DNA from: Gloeopeniophorella convolvens
Taxonomy: Eukaryota > Basidiomycota > Agaricomycetes > Russulales
DNA length: 33,957 bases
Assembly: GCA_022496205.1 (NCBI GenBank)
Contig: WTXD01000129.1
Coordinates: 1-33,957, forward strand
Direction of reading: 5' to 3'
Of the stretch, positions 1 to 11,139 are shown piece after piece; position 1 is the first letter of the stretch; each line of letters starts with the position of its first letter. The notes beneath the pieces were generated by a model. The model was not told where the DNA came from. It did not search any database and saw nothing but the letters and a program-made list of their open reading frames with translations. Made by a program: the position numbers and the translations under genes.

Positions 1-734
1 CGACCATCTCAACGAGCAGAAACCCATCCCGCTCGGGGATGAGGTGTCTGTGCGGTGGAAGGGGGAGATTTCCCGGGTACAGAAGGAGGTCGAGGCTGCG
101 TCCGGCGCGCGGGTTGTGTGGGGCCTCGTCGACGGGTTTTTGCTCTACTGGGATCAGGTGCGCGCAATCTAATCGGGTTACTTTCCAAGGCTACTTCTCA
201 CCGTCACCGGTACACACAGGAGGTCGTAGAATCTCTTGATGCTAGGGTATTTCTGCGCGTCCCCTACGACGTATTGAAGCAGCGGAGGGAGGAGCGATCG
301 GGATATGCCACGGCGGGTAGGTCTTCTCGGTTGTCTTCTGTTCGGAACATACCCCTCATCCTCTTCCCCAACCTCGTCAACCCTCTTGCATCCACCACCG
401 CGCGTCTTACCTTGCGCCTGGAGAACAAATGAACGCAGAGGGCTCGTTCTGGAGGGACCCACCCGGCTACTTTGATCAGCTAGTCTATCCGGCATACGTC
501 GATGCTCACAAAGCCATATTCTCTGTGCGTCCCCTTCGCTGCCTGCCGTCGCTTTTGCTCACGAGGAAGGCGAAGGACGCGGACGTTGAGAAGGGCTCAC
601 CCGTACTCCCGGGCCTTGTTCTCATAGAGCCCCTCCAAATGGGCATGGACGACATCGTCACACGATGCTGCGAAGAGCTCGTAGCGGTGCTTCGCAATTC
701 CACTGCTACGGAAACTGAGGAGGCGAAAACTTAG
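1..734 (+). CDS. NRK1: Nicotinamide riboside kinase, 3' part (5' end outside window)
   Basis: Phosphorylates nicotinamide riboside to NMN in the NAD salvage pathway; a cytosolic P-loop kinase. Three exons are visible: 2-157, 220-316 and 439-734, with introns of 62 and 122 bp. The spliced reading frame is continuous to TAG at 732-734. Recognised from the order of NRK motifs: LVDGFLLYW at the end of the first visible exon, DARVFLRVPYDVLKQRREER in the second, and a TAEGSFWRDPPGYF segment created exactly across the second splice junction (G at 316 joined to AG at 439), followed by QLVYPAYVDAHK. These match the C-terminal two thirds of NRK1-type kinases. The P-loop and the start codon lie before base 1, so completeness cannot be judged. 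No break is visible in the part present. Confidence 0.93.
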
Positions 735-1940
735 ATCGCGACATTAGAAGTGAAACACAATGAAGCTAGACGGGAAATTTGGAGGTAACGCTTGGACTTG
801 TCTTGTTGATCGGTTCTTTCAATGCACAGGGAATCTCATGCGCGTTGTTTCGAAATTTTACGACCCTGGACTGGGACTGGTCGTCTCCTCGGCGAGTCCG
901 ACTCAACGACGAGTTCATAGCCGATCCGTTGGGTGTTATGCGAGTCCGGGGTGCGACTCTGGTCTCGCCTGAGGCGACCCCTCCCCCGGAGGCCAAGTTG
1001 TGCTTGGCACCCCGGAGACTCCCCCGCCAATTCTCCTCGGCTCACGAATTCGTCCTGCGCGAATCAGGGCATGTACTTATACAGCGCAAGATCGCGTGAG
1101 CCGGTAGCACTAATGGGGGTACGAGTCGACACCTTCCAGACCTGCGCCCACCGAGATATCCGCCCGCGCACGGACGTGACCACGTACCGGGCATTTTCGT
1201 CGGCGGTGAGCTCACCCTAGGTTAGCCATGGCGACGTACGGCAGTGCAGGTGTTTCGTTACATGCGACGTCGCGACGCTCTGCAGCACTGCACATGGTGT
1301 TCTCCAAAGAACAGGCAGTCGAGGGGACCCATCGCGCCGGTGCCTGCGCCACCGCCACCTAGACAGCAAGTATCGATACAGGGTGTAATCCCCTGGCTTA
1401 CCCCCTGGCCGCGCCCTGGCGGGTCGACGTCCGCCACCGCCACACATCGACTTTCCAAGCGATTAGTAGATCGCGCTGAGCCCTCGCGAATATTATTGCA
1501 CCCCACGTTCTTCTCGCCGACGCTGTGAGAGCCCGTCGGAGAACGATGCTTTTGCCGGTCGCGTTTCCAAGGTTGCGCTTTGGATCTTACGTCGTTATTA
1601 TGCGAAAGCGGTCGTACCGTGGGTGGGAGGGTCTCGCCCGAACGTTTGCTCCCGCGAGCCCTGCTCGCGTAAATGGGGCCTACTGTACTTACGCGCTCGT
1701 GAGCGGCGCCCCGTTGTCCGTCATGCCGTACTTTGGGAGCGTTCGGGAGCATGTCAGGGAGCGACAACTCGCGGGGCGCGTGTGTCACGCAGCACGTGGC
1801 CCTGCGTCACGCTCACGCCTGTCCCGTCGCTTGAATTGCCGGCTCCGCGCCGGGCGTCCGCGTCGACCTCGTCATCATCCCCGAGAGCCCGAGTGACATT
1901 CTCTCCAACACACACAAGGTTCTCCCATCCACAGACCACG
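735..1940. other. Gene-poor interval between NRK1 and the Dmo2-like gene
   Basis: About 1.2 kb of GC-rich sequence. Several open stretches exist on both strands (for example 779-1099 plus and 1258-1788 minus), but none shows recognisable motifs or a spliced continuation. The right part should contain the promoter of the small gene at 1941. I see no transposon ends, tRNA or long repeat here. Confidence 0.5.
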
Positions 1941-2162
1941 ATGAGCACCGAGCAACATACCGCACAGGCCACGGCAGCCCCCGCACGCCCCGCGGACTGC
2001 CTCTCCTGCCGCATCATCGGCAGCGGCGCGCTCGGCGCAACAGGGCTCTACGCGCTCAACCAGGCGCGCGCACACCAGCCTGGCTCGGTGCTCGGCAAGC
2101 GCATCATGGCAGGCGTCGGAGTGCTTTTCCTGCTGGGGAGCGTTGGGCGGTGGCGCGCGTGA
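1941..2162 (+). CDS. Dmo2/DMAC1-like small mitochondrial membrane protein
   Basis: A 73-residue intronless protein. After a short polar, Ala-rich N terminus it carries DCLSCR (residues 19-24, a CxxC-type pair) followed by a small-residue-rich helix GSGALGATGLYAL (27-39), a polar turn and a second hydrophobic helix around residues 54-68. This CxxC plus two-helix pattern is that of the DUF4536 family (animal DMAC1/TMEM261, fungal Dmo2-like), mitochondrial inner-membrane proteins linked in animals to assembly of the distal membrane arm of complex I. The ATG at 1941 is chosen because the whole conserved domain follows within 20 residues. An in-frame upstream extension is open from 1623 but has no family similarity. 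Its function in fungi is inferred from the family only. Confidence 0.82.
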   Translation: MSTEQHTAQATAAPARPADCLSCRIIGSGALGATGLYALNQARAHQPGSVLGKRIMAGVGVLFLLGSVGRWRA

Positions 2163-2861
2163 GCAATACAGAGGTGCGTGCGTGCGTGCGCCGGACGCGC
2201 GGAACTCTGACCGGGAATCTTTGTCTTCCTCGCCAGGCACGTCGGAGGGCGTGTCCGACGTGTCGTCTGCAAGTGCAGTACGCCGCGATCCCGCGCCTTG
2301 CATGGAAGGTCGCGGCTACGCACGCACGCACGCCGCATCGGCATGCCAGCAGCCCCTCTCGCGGGGATCACGCTTTGGTTCTTCGTGTACCCGTGCGCAC
2401 CAGCAGTGGGTTCGGCTGCGCACGAGAATGGAATAGGTGGTGGAGGGGTGCCGTTGGGGAGGCACATTAACGGATGGAATGTTACGACAGCTGCACACTC
2501 GACCGGCGGGGACTGCACTGGCACGCCACTGGCGGCGCTTCTGTCAGTAGCCCGCGACATCGCAACGCACGTGTAAACTCTACGCAAAAATCGAAAGCGC
2601 GGCGCAATGCGGGACCGGGCGGAAGTGGTCGAAAGCTACGTTCGCGCGGGATCGACGTACATCTTGCTGGGAAGGCGGCGCTGCGCAGATAGCCACTTGA
2701 CGGCAGCGAGGCCCGAGAAGAAGCACATATAGCGGCGTTACGCAGCGTGGTGGAAGCAAAGAGGGTGGCCCCGCATAATGAATGAAGTCCAGAAGCACAT
2801 ACAGGATTTAGAAAACACTGCTCGAAATTAACACACTTGGTGAGGATCCTCCGCTGCCGGT
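2163..2861. other. Convergent intergenic interval with a (TGCG)n / (ACGC)n inverted pair
   Basis: This interval separates the 3' ends of two convergent genes. It holds a GTGC-type tetranucleotide run at 2174-2190 and its complement at 2318-2333, which could pair as a stem with a loop of about 130 nt. Open frames here are short and lack motifs. It is probably two 3' untranslated regions plus a short spacer. Confidence 0.5.
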
Positions 2862-4744
2862 TTAGAGCTCGCCCCGTTTCACGGGCAAGTCCTGGCGTTT
2901 CTGGTACAGATCCTGCGCCGGCGTGACTCCCTCGCTCGCTAGTTCGCGTGCGACGTCCTCCGCGCCTCCGAGCACACGCAGGAGGTTGGCACCAGCCACT
3001 CCACGCAGCTCGTCAGCGTTCCATCCGCGGCTGTACAGCTCCGCGATCTACACGCGCAGGGATGTGTAAGCAGAGGACATCAAACTTGCAGCAGAAGAGA
3101 CTGCGCACGAGAGCGGGGTAACGAGAGACATCCTCGAGTCCGCGGGGGGCCATGTCGATGCCATCGAAATCGCTGCCGAGGCCGACACTGGAGGATCGTC
3201 GTGTCGCCATGAGTACGCAACTCGAAATAAATTTAAGGAGAAGACAGTACGCACTGCGCGCGCCCCGTTACGTTGGCGATGTGCTCGACGTGGTCCGCAA
3301 CAGTCCCGACATCCGCATCGCCCGGGTCCTCAGACACAAAGCGCGGGTAGAAGTTGACCTAAACCAGTGGCACATCAGCCTCGAGCTGCATCGACGCAGG
3401 GAGCCTCGCGTACCATGATAACGCCGTCGCGCTGTCCCTCACCGAACCCGACGTGGCGGAGCACCTTGTCCGGCACGTTACGCGGGATATCGTGCAACGC
3501 ACGCGCAGACGAGTGGCTCCATATCACAGGCGCGCGCGACACCTTGAGCGCAGCGAGCGCGGTCTCGTCGGACGTGTGCGAGAGGTCGACGAGCACGCCG
3601 AGGCGGTTCAGCTCGCGCACGAGCGCCTCACCGAATGAGCTTTCCTAGTCATCAGCACCAATACCCAACCCGCGTGAAGGGGCGGGCGCACCTGAGGCCG
3701 TGGTGCAGCGGCTTGATGCCGTTAAACAGCCCGCTCGAGTCCGCGAACACGTTGTGGCAAACGTGCGTGAGTGTGACGTAGCGCACGCCGAGCGCGGCGA
3801 ACTGGCGCAGCGCGCCGAGCGAGTTGCCGAGCTGGTGCCCGCTGCGTGGGCATGAGCGGGGTGAATGCAACGGGTGGGAGGTCGCAACACACCCCTCGAT
3901 ACCGAGTAGCGCAGCGATCTTGCCGCGGCGAACGGTGTTGGAGACATCGCGTGCAGTCAGCGCGAGTTCGAACGTCTGCGCCGCGTGCGCATCAGCACTG
4001 GGTCAGACACGCGTGTGTGACGGGGGCACACACGTCGGAGTACTTCTCGACCAGCTGATGTGAAATGTCGATCTGCTCCAGCGTGTCGCTGCATGCCCAG
4101 GGTTAGCTCGGCCCCGCGGAGCACGCGGCAAGAGACGCAGACGCACCGCGCGCTCGAGGTAGGGTTCAGGAAGTCCTTGCCGGGGTCCTCGCCCGCGTCA
4201 TCCGGGCACGGCGTGTACACCGACCTGCACATGCATGTTCAGGGCGAGGGCGCATACACGTACCAAAGAGTGGTCGACGCACCAGAAGAACGCACCGACG
4301 CGCCCCTGCCGCAGGCGCGCGATATCGACGTGCGCGGGCATGGGCTTGTCGAGCTCGACGGCAGTCGCATTGTTGCCGTACAGGACGCGCACGAGCCACG
4401 GGAGGTCGATGTGCCCGTCCTGCCGTCACCAGCGGCGCATATACCCGCATATAAGTGCGCTGCGCATATACACAGCTGCGCCGCGGACGCACGATGATAG
4501 GCGCCCCGCGCAGGATCTTGTCCGCGGCTTCGTGCGGGTCGCTCGGGAGCCCGCCGCCGAGCCAGGAGTCTGGGTGCTTCGTGAAGAGGAAGACGCCGAT
4601 TGCGACGAGCGCGACGACGACGAACGCGCCGCGGATGAGCAGGCGTGCGCGGTGGGCGCGGTGCTCGCTCGCGGTGCCGTTCGAGACGCCGTTCGAGTGC
4701 GGGAGGAGGGTTGTGCCCTCGTTGGGGGCGGCTGAGGAACTCAT
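2862..4744 (-). CDS. Membrane dipeptidase (peptidase family M19)
   Basis: Zinc dipeptidase of the renal dipeptidase family, which cleaves dipeptides. An N-terminal hydrophobic stretch (about residues 34-56, LLIRGAFVVVALVAIGVFLF) suggests a signal anchor. Ten exons on the minus strand: 4744-4493, 4419-4283, 4224-4147, 4088-4034, 3975-3893, 3841-3692, 3639-3414, 3358-3255, 3187-3109, 3047-2862. They sum to 1350 nt, giving 449 aa with no internal stop. Expected metal ligands are present: DGHIDLP (H87, D89), GIEG (E201), VDLSHTS (H273) and WSHSSAR (H294), followed by GSDFDGI. Introns are 51-73 bp. Intron 6 needs an AAAG acceptor (3643-3640), because the nearer CTAG would shift the frame. The gene converges on the Dmo2-like gene. 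Length and motif order are normal for the family, so I call it functional. Confidence 0.93.
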
Positions 4745-6148
4745 CGCAGGTCGCAGAAGAGGTGTGCGAGTCGTGGTCTGGTCAACGCTGGGTGGTGCTC
4801 ACTCCACGGCGTCGTCGCGTGCTCGCCAACTTTTGTCTCACGCGGCGAATGACTCGACGAGCTGCGGAAGTTGCTCTTCCAGCTTCGCAGTCGGTCGTCT
4901 GAGGCGCCGTCCATCGTGACATGCCTCACGCATGCTAGGACAGGAGTCTGAGACCTGGAGAGCGTGTAATTGTAGGCGTCACGGCCGTCTTACTCCCATG
5001 CCCGTCGAATAGTCATATCGTGAGCGTCACGAGCACACCCCCGCATCAAACGCCAACCCATCTACGCCAGTACAATACTTAGAGCACGCCATACAGGTGA
5101 TACCGGCCGATAGCCCCCGAACCGGAAGAAAGTAAGAGAGCGAGCGAGAGATGCGAGGGCCTCGACGGGTCTCGAGAGCGTCTCGAGTTCCGACATCAGT
5201 GATGGGGACGCACAGTCGGAAGCGGCGTATCCATTTCGGACTCCTGGCGCGCTCGTGGCGCGCCTCTGTGCAAACCCCGGTGCAGGCAGGTACTTCGAAT
5301 TTGTAGTGGGCTGCAGAAAGCGATCACAATTTGTAGAGAGACGGTCATGCACATGTGCGTGGAGCGCCCTGTATCATCTGAAAGTTACGCATGCCGAGCG
5401 TCGACGTGCTTTCTTTCAGTTTCTTCCCGTAGGCCAGAGCGCGTAAAGCAGTCCTCTTTACAGCAGATGTAGCGTTGACACAGCGCCCTGGGGCGCGCTG
5501 TACGAAAGATTTGGGCGGCGTTGTCGCGATTGGTGGGCTGGTCTCACTCCTCCGTTTCGGTCCGAGTCAAGTCTTGGCAGCAGCGAGTAGTAACGTCAGA
5601 ACGCCACGAATCATCACGCAGCTAGGGTGGGTTGACCAAGTGTTGACCAGTAATTCCCTGGCAGGGCCATGGAATGCCTCGGCGAAACGATCAGAGGTAT
5701 TTGTATTTGGCTGGGTCGCTTAGAGAATCACGAGAAAGCGAGCAGCAGCGCACTGCGTCCGCAGCGCAAGACATCCTCTTTGTGGCGATAGAGGATTAAT
5801 CTGTTCCTAGGGCACGTACATCTCTCGCGGCCATTGGATGTGAGCGAGGGAGCAAGTGTAAATGAGAGACTACGTCACTCTGGACGGGGCCACGACACCG
5901 GGAACGGACCGGCCGGGTTGGAATCGGCCGTGCCGTGATTGGCCGAAGTATATGTCTCCCCCGCACTACGACGCACTCGTTGCGCGTGTTAACAACAACT
6001 CACCGCCTGACGGGTGTCTATTTTTCATAGAATGGAGAAGAAAGAGAGGCTGAGGTTCGCAGAACCCGACTCGGCCGGTTAGGGGAGAGGATGTAGTGCG
6101 GGGTTATCACATGCATGTGAGCCGGTAGATCCGTCTAGGGCCGGGCCT
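4745..6148. other. Divergent intergenic/promoter interval
   Basis: Lies between the divergent starts of the dipeptidase gene (minus) and the fumarate reductase gene (plus), so it should hold both promoters. A CCAAT-type ATTGG occurs near 5938-5942. ORFs inside (for example 5062-5352 minus and 5475-5723 plus) have no recognisable motifs. No repeat or RNA gene was recognised. Confidence 0.5.
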
Positions 6149-6154
6149 TATAAG
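6149..6154 (+). promoter_or_regulatory. Candidate TATA box of the fumarate reductase gene
   Basis: TATAAG about 75 bp before the ATG at 6227, followed by a C/T-rich leader with CTCCC and CCCCTT tracts typical of highly expressed fungal genes. Assigned by sequence and spacing only. Confidence 0.5.
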
Positions 6155-6226
6155 TCACAACCCCGCCCACTGCTCCGTCGTCCGACTCTCCCATTTTTCC
6201 CCTTACAACACACTTTTATTTTTCCA

Positions 6227-8135
6227 ATGGCCCAGGTCATCGTTGTCGGAGGCGGTCTCGCCGGTCTTTCTGCCGCCCACACACTTCTCGAACGCGGTGC
6301 GAATGTGCTCCTTATTGACAAGCAGGGGTGAGTAGTTCGCCTTTTCCGATTCCACGCACCAACTCACTGCCGTTTGCCCTAGATTCATGGGTGGTAACTC
6401 CACCAAGGCTACCTCGGGTATCAACGGTTCTGGCACGCAGACCCAGCAGGACAATGGCATCCAGGACTCGGCAAAGGTTTTCTTCGAGGATACCAAGAAT
6501 TCCGTGCGTATATCTTTTGTTACGATAATACCAAAATTGATTGCTTCTCCCGCAGGCCCGCGATCTTGCCCGCGATGACCTCATTCGCGTCCTCACTGGT
6601 CGTTCCGGTGACGCCGTGAGCTGGCTCCAGACCAAGTTCGGCCTTGACCTCTCCAAGGTCTCCCGCCTTGGTGGCCACTCGCAACCCCGCACGCACCGTG
6701 GCGACGCTCAGTTCCCCGGCATGGTCATTACCTACGCTCAGCTCGAGCGCCTCGAGGACCTCGCGCAGTCGAACCCCGAGCGTGTCAAGATCCTCAAGAA
6801 GGCCCGTGTAACTAAGCTCATCAAAGACGAGAACGGCACGGTCACCGGCGTTGAGTTTACCCAAAATGGAAAGACCACCACCGCGCTCGGCCCTGTCATC
6901 CTTGCCACCGGCGGCTATGCCGCCGACTTCACTGAGGATTCGCTCATCAAGAAGTACCGCCCCGAGCTCTGGGACCTCCCAACCACCAATGGCGAGCACT
7001 CGACTGGCGACGGTCACAAGCTCGCCATCTCCGCCGGCGCGAGCGCCATCGACATGGAGAAGGTCCAGGTCCACCCAACGGGTCTTGTCGACCCCAAGGA
7101 GCCCGAAGCCAAGGTCAAGTTCCTCGCTGCCGAAGCTCTCCGCGGTGTCGGCGGTCTCTTGCTCGACAACGAGGGCCAGCGCTTCGTCGATGAGCTCCAG
7201 CACCGTGACTTCGTCACTGGCAAGATGTGGGAGAACGGCAAGTACCCGATCCGCCTCGTCCTCAACGGCAAGTCGAGCAAGGAGATCGAGTGGCACTGCA
7301 AGCACTACGTCGGCCGTGGCCTCATGAAGCGCTTCAACTCTGGTGAGGAGCTCGCCAAGGAGTTCGGTCTTGCACCCGCTGTCCTCCAGAAGACGTTCGA
7401 CGAGTACAACCAGGCGGCGCGCACCAAGAAGGACAAGTTCTCCAAGAAGGTATGATATCTCATTGATATCCTTTGATCCTTTTTTCTGACGATCACATCC
7501 AGTTCTTCTCGGACGAGAACTGGTCTCTCAATGATTACTTCAATGTCGCTGTCATGACTCCTGTCCTGCACTACACCATGGGTGGTCTTGAGATCGATGC
7601 GGAGTCGCGCGTCATCGCCTCGGATGGCAAGCCACTCCCAGGTCTCTTCGCTGCCGGAGAGGTTGCGGGTGGTGTCCACGGCGCGAACCGTCTTGGTGGC
7701 TCATCACTACTCGGCTGTGTCGTCTTCGGACGCGTTTCCGGCGACGCTGCTGCCTCCTACCTCCTCCAGAACTACAGCACTGTATCCGACCGCGCAGCAG
7801 GCCGTGTTGCGGGTGTCGCCTCGCACCTCGGCGCGTCACAACCCGAGACGAAGAAGGCGAAGGAGGAGACCGCGACGAGCTCTGGCGCTTCAGGCAACGC
7901 AGGTGCATACACGCTCGAGGAGGTTGCGAAGCATAACAAGAAGGACGACATCTGGGTAGTCGTTGACGGGCAGGTGCTCGACGTGACCAGCTTCCTCCCC
8001 GACCACCCGGGAGGCGAGAAGGCGATCCTGCTCTACGCCGGCCGCGACGCGACGGAGGAGTTCAACATGCTCCACGATCCCAAGGTCATCCCGCGGTACG
8101 CGCCCGACGCGGTGATTGGGCGGGTGAAGAAGTAG
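6227..8135 (+). CDS. Soluble fumarate reductase with C-terminal cytochrome b5 domain
   Basis: FAD-dependent fumarate-to-succinate reductase of the yeast FRD1/OSM1 and Shewanella flavocytochrome c type, used to reoxidise reduced cofactors. Exons 6227-6327, 6383-6503, 6556-7449 and 7503-8135 give 582 aa, with introns of 55, 52 and 53 bp. Visible motifs are the Rossmann VVGGGLAG (G8-x-G10-xx-G13), ARDLARDDLIR, VQVHPTG (H247), QRFVDE (R283), VLHYTMGG (H395) and GGVHGANRLGG (R435), the substrate-binding and catalytic residues expected of the family. After a Lys/Glu/Ser-rich linker, residues 507-580 form a cytochrome b5 domain with HPGG (H540) and a second candidate haem ligand H563. No N-terminal targeting peptide is visible, so a cytosolic enzyme is likely. 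A 261-codon antisense open frame is a shadow of exon 3. Confidence 0.95.
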
Positions 8136-9484
8136 GCAGCGCCGGGGTGTGTTATCAGGATCGCTCCAGACCGCATCAGACTTGCTTGCTTGTTGTAGTA
8201 ACATCATCACTTTACTCTAATTTCGACTTGGATCTTCGGCATCTATGCTTCCTGTGTGCGTGCGCGGCGATTGCGGGAGGGTGCGCGTGTGCGGCGCTCC
8301 GTGGCGCTGCGCAGACGACAGCTTCGATGGAGTCGGCGCTCCGCTTTCGTGGGCTCACATGCTCGAGCCTGATGCGTCGACGCTGCGACGGCCGCGCTCT
8401 ACGAACAGCGATTGTCTGTTGTTTCCGCTGTGGATTATGCAGTAACAGCGCCCGTGTGCGCAGGCGTCTAATACAGTCCGCGTTTTGCCCCGCGCTTTGT
8501 CCGAGAGGGCCACGGCCCACCGCGGTGGTCCGCCTCTCTTGGATGACGCGTCGCCTGACACGCCCGCGTATACATGTGCGTGCACCCTCCAATTGCCTGT
8601 ACCGACCTCCGATAGTACCATGTGCATGTCATAAGCCGCGCTGTACTTCAGCGCTTCAGCGGCAAACCATTGTCTGTGCTTAAAGGCTCGTTTCAAGTGC
8701 ACGCGGTCCCGACGGGCCCTCTGTCAGATGTCCACCCGGGCCCTGTGCCGCCGCGCCAACCGGTTCTCGTATCGACAGGCCCGCGTTTGTGCTTCGAGGA
8801 CACAGGTGGAGATATATGCGAAACCTCCATCCAAGGATGGAAGCTGGAGGGTCCGCATGCAAGCAACTTACTGCGCCCGCTGAATGGACAGGCGCGCGTT
8901 GGCGCGTGATCATTCGCATCAATCAGCGGGAGTACGAAGGGTTTGGTGTAAGTATATGAACGTCGTTCCGAGGAGAAGACGTAGATGAGATGTGTGCAAG
9001 ATAAGGCGAGGCGAGCGAGGCAAAGGTGACTCTACTAACGGCGTGGGAGTCGAATCGCTGAGAACCCGGGACGTGAGACAGACTGGCACGGGTGCGATGC
9101 ATGAGTCTACGGGAACACAGGGGCATGGGAATCGAAGTGGAGATTTCGAGAACTACTCGGGAGGGATGTTACATTGCAGCAGAGAATACAGGAGTTTTTA
9201 TACAAGGCAGACAGGCGGCCCTCATAAGGACCAAGGTATATAGTCGAAAGTACGGTGAACACGAACGAAAGCGGTAGACAACGGGGAGTGCGTATTCTTT
9301 GAAGAAATACGAACGATGGTCGATGGGAATCGTGTATGGATCGGATGCATCGTTCGGAGACGGTTCGGCAGTACAGCGTACGCACCTTACACAATGGTGC
9401 CATCATTCATGCCACATACGTATATATATGGTCAGCTACGACGGTTGTCGATAAGCCAGAGGTACGACCGGCGTTGCCACACAT
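8136..9484. other. Interval between fumarate reductase and DUF6534 copy D
   Basis: Contains the 3' region of the fumarate reductase gene and the 3' region of copy D (convergent genes). No gene was recognised. It holds one block homologous to the sequence upstream of copy D (8524-8728, listed separately) and a short perfect-looking hairpin around 8824-8850 (CCTCCATCC ... GGATGG ... GGAGG). Confidence 0.5.
8524..8728 (-). repeat. Duplicated intergenic block (partner 16151-16340)
   Basis: Shares about four fifths of its bases, with small indels, with 16151-16340, which lies about 0.5-0.7 kb upstream of the start of DUF6534 copy D. Shared landmarks are GATGACGCGTCGC/GGTGACGCGTCGC, GACCTCCGATAGTAC and CAGCGCTTCAGC. 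Here it sits about 0.76 kb downstream of copy D, the place where the upstream region of a next tandem copy would be. I infer a remnant of a lost fifth repeat unit. A dispersed non-coding repeat is the alternative. Confidence 0.6.
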
Positions 9485-10077
9485 TTAGGCTGCCTCGAAT
9501 CGTGTGTCGTCCAAGGTGTCTTCGGTGGCCGAATGCAACTCTGCGCGACCAAACTGACGAGCGAGCCGGAGCTGGTTGAACGAGTGGGCCATTCCGTTAG
9601 GTCCGCGAAGCATTCCTCGCACATGCTTCCTTGAGTTCAAGCTGGCTAAGGTGTCAGGACGCGTGCGCACGAATGACAGTCGAGGGAGCTGCCTACATCG
9701 CCATGAACGAGCAGAAATACAACCTCGTCTGAATGAGAGGAAAAGCCGTCCAAATGAGTGCTCGAGGAAACTTGACAATCTGTTGCGCCAAGAATACAGT
9801 CACTACCGTCGATGGAAAGGTCGGAAGCGATAACTCACGAAGATCATTGCCATGGTAACACAAAATCTACATAGATGTTTAGCTTCAACCGAAACGTGAT
9901 TGAGGGTATGCGTCAAGTACTCACATGCTGATAGCGCCACAATTGAAAGAATCCAATCGGCGTGGCCTATGGGGCGCGCGAGATAGAAGGCGCATGACTT
10001 GTGGATAGCGAGAGCGGCGCCGACCGAGTAAACCCGGCCGACGCCCAATAATATTGCGCCGCGGGAACCGCACCTAG

Positions 10078-11139
10078 TCAATGGCGTAACAATGGGTGGT
10101 GGAGTGGAGGCTGGTGGTGTGAAGAGTTGAAAGGTTCCGCGGCGGGGGGGACGATGAGCATCGCGAGAAGGGCAGGGTTCTTGCGAATATAAGATAAGAA
10201 GGCCTGCGAAGACCACCTCCCGAGAGTGCGAATGCGTTCATCGGACCACCCGAGCATAGCGAAGTAGGTGGCACCTCCCGAGCGCAACGAGTGGCCGGAT
10301 ACATTGGCTGGGTGTCCGGCAGAAGTCGGTGAGAGCATGTCGCTTAACCGTGCGAGGAACCATGCGCGAGTAGGAACGGACAGGTCACGCCGCAGCCAAA
10401 GTGCGGGATGGATTGGCGCAAGTCGGTCGCGCGAACGCAAGTAGGTGCGGAAGGTGTCGATGACATCAAAAGGTGTTTGCTGCGTCGTGATAACAACACG
10501 GTTCCCCTCGTAGAACCGGTCAGCCTTGTGGGTCGGCAGTTCATACGAGAAGAAGCCTTCCCCAAAGGTGACCGATAGCCGTGGGATGACTTTCCGCCAC
10601 TCACGGTGGCGCGGATTGTCAGGGAAAGTGAGTTCGCCAAGTCGGTGGAGGCCGAAAAAGCCACAAACGAGCAATGCCAGAAAAAGCAAGTCGTCATGCG
10701 TGGGTCGAGGGTATCGGCGAAACGCTAACAGGATGTCATTGACGTAGAGGGGGTCTTTACGATTGGGAGGCCGCTGGAACAGCTTATGACACCCTGCGAG
10801 GGTGCGCTTGACGAGAGGGCGAGCGCGCTCCTCGCGAACAGTGGGATAGTAAGGCTCAAGCGAGTTGCAGATACCCGAGAGGTAAGTGGTAACGGATGAC
10901 GGCTTGATGTAGTGTGCCATGTAGGTGACATACAATGAAAGCGTGTCGGCTGTGGGCGCGATGGGGATAGACTGTTGTTTGCAAAAAGTGAGGTAGGATT
11001 GGAGGTGCGAGTTGTATGATGATGCAGTAGTGGACTCGATCGCTGCCCCCAGCGCAAGCGCACGAGCATGCAAGAGCCGTTCTCGCGACCAGACAGGACG
11101 GGGTCTCTGTCGAGAGGTCGCGGAAATCGAAAGGCTCAT
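10078..11139 (-). CDS. Tyrosine recombinase (integrase) of the Ngaro-like element
   Basis: A 353-aa tyrosine recombinase, presumed to integrate the circular cDNA of the element. The N-terminal SAM-like core-binding region (about 30-125) is followed by the catalytic domain with the expected residues: R166 in FFGLHRLGEL, H283 and R286 in SGHSLRSGGAT, W309 in LGRWSS (the H/W position), and the nucleophile Y317 in AFLSYIRKNP. The start ATG overlaps the stop of the upstream RT frame as ATGA (11139-11136), suggesting termination-reinitiation. The catalytic set is complete, so the protein may be active. Confidence 0.93.
   Translation of the reverse strand: MSLSISATSRQRPRPVWSRERLLHARALALGAAIESTTASSYNSHLQSYLTFCKQQSIPIAPTADTLSLYVTYMAHYIKPSSVTTYLSGICNSLEPYYPTVREERARPLVKRTLAGCHKLFQRPPNRKDPLYVNDILLAFRRYPRPTHDDLLFLALLVCGFFGLHRLGELTFPDNPRHREWRKVIPRLSVTFGEGFFSYELPTHKADRFYEGNRVVITTQQTPFDVIDTFRTYLRSRDRLAPIHPALWLRRDLSVPTRAWFLARLSDMLSPTSAGHPANVSGHSLRSGGATYFAMLGWSDERIRTLGRWSSQAFLSYIRKNPALLAMLIVPPAAEPFNSSHHQPPLHHPLLRH

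Noticed and set aside
1258..1788. 176-codon minus-strand open frame
   Set aside because: No motifs, Arg/Ser-rich as expected of GC-rich non-coding DNA, no supporting splice pattern.
2048..2587. 179-codon minus-strand open frame overlapping the Dmo2-like gene
   Set aside because: Antisense to a recognised gene and lacking any domain.
6520..7305. 261-codon minus-strand open frame
   Set aside because: Antisense to exon 3 of the fumarate reductase gene; its Leu/Glu/Asp-rich composition is that of a shadow of GC-rich coding sequence.
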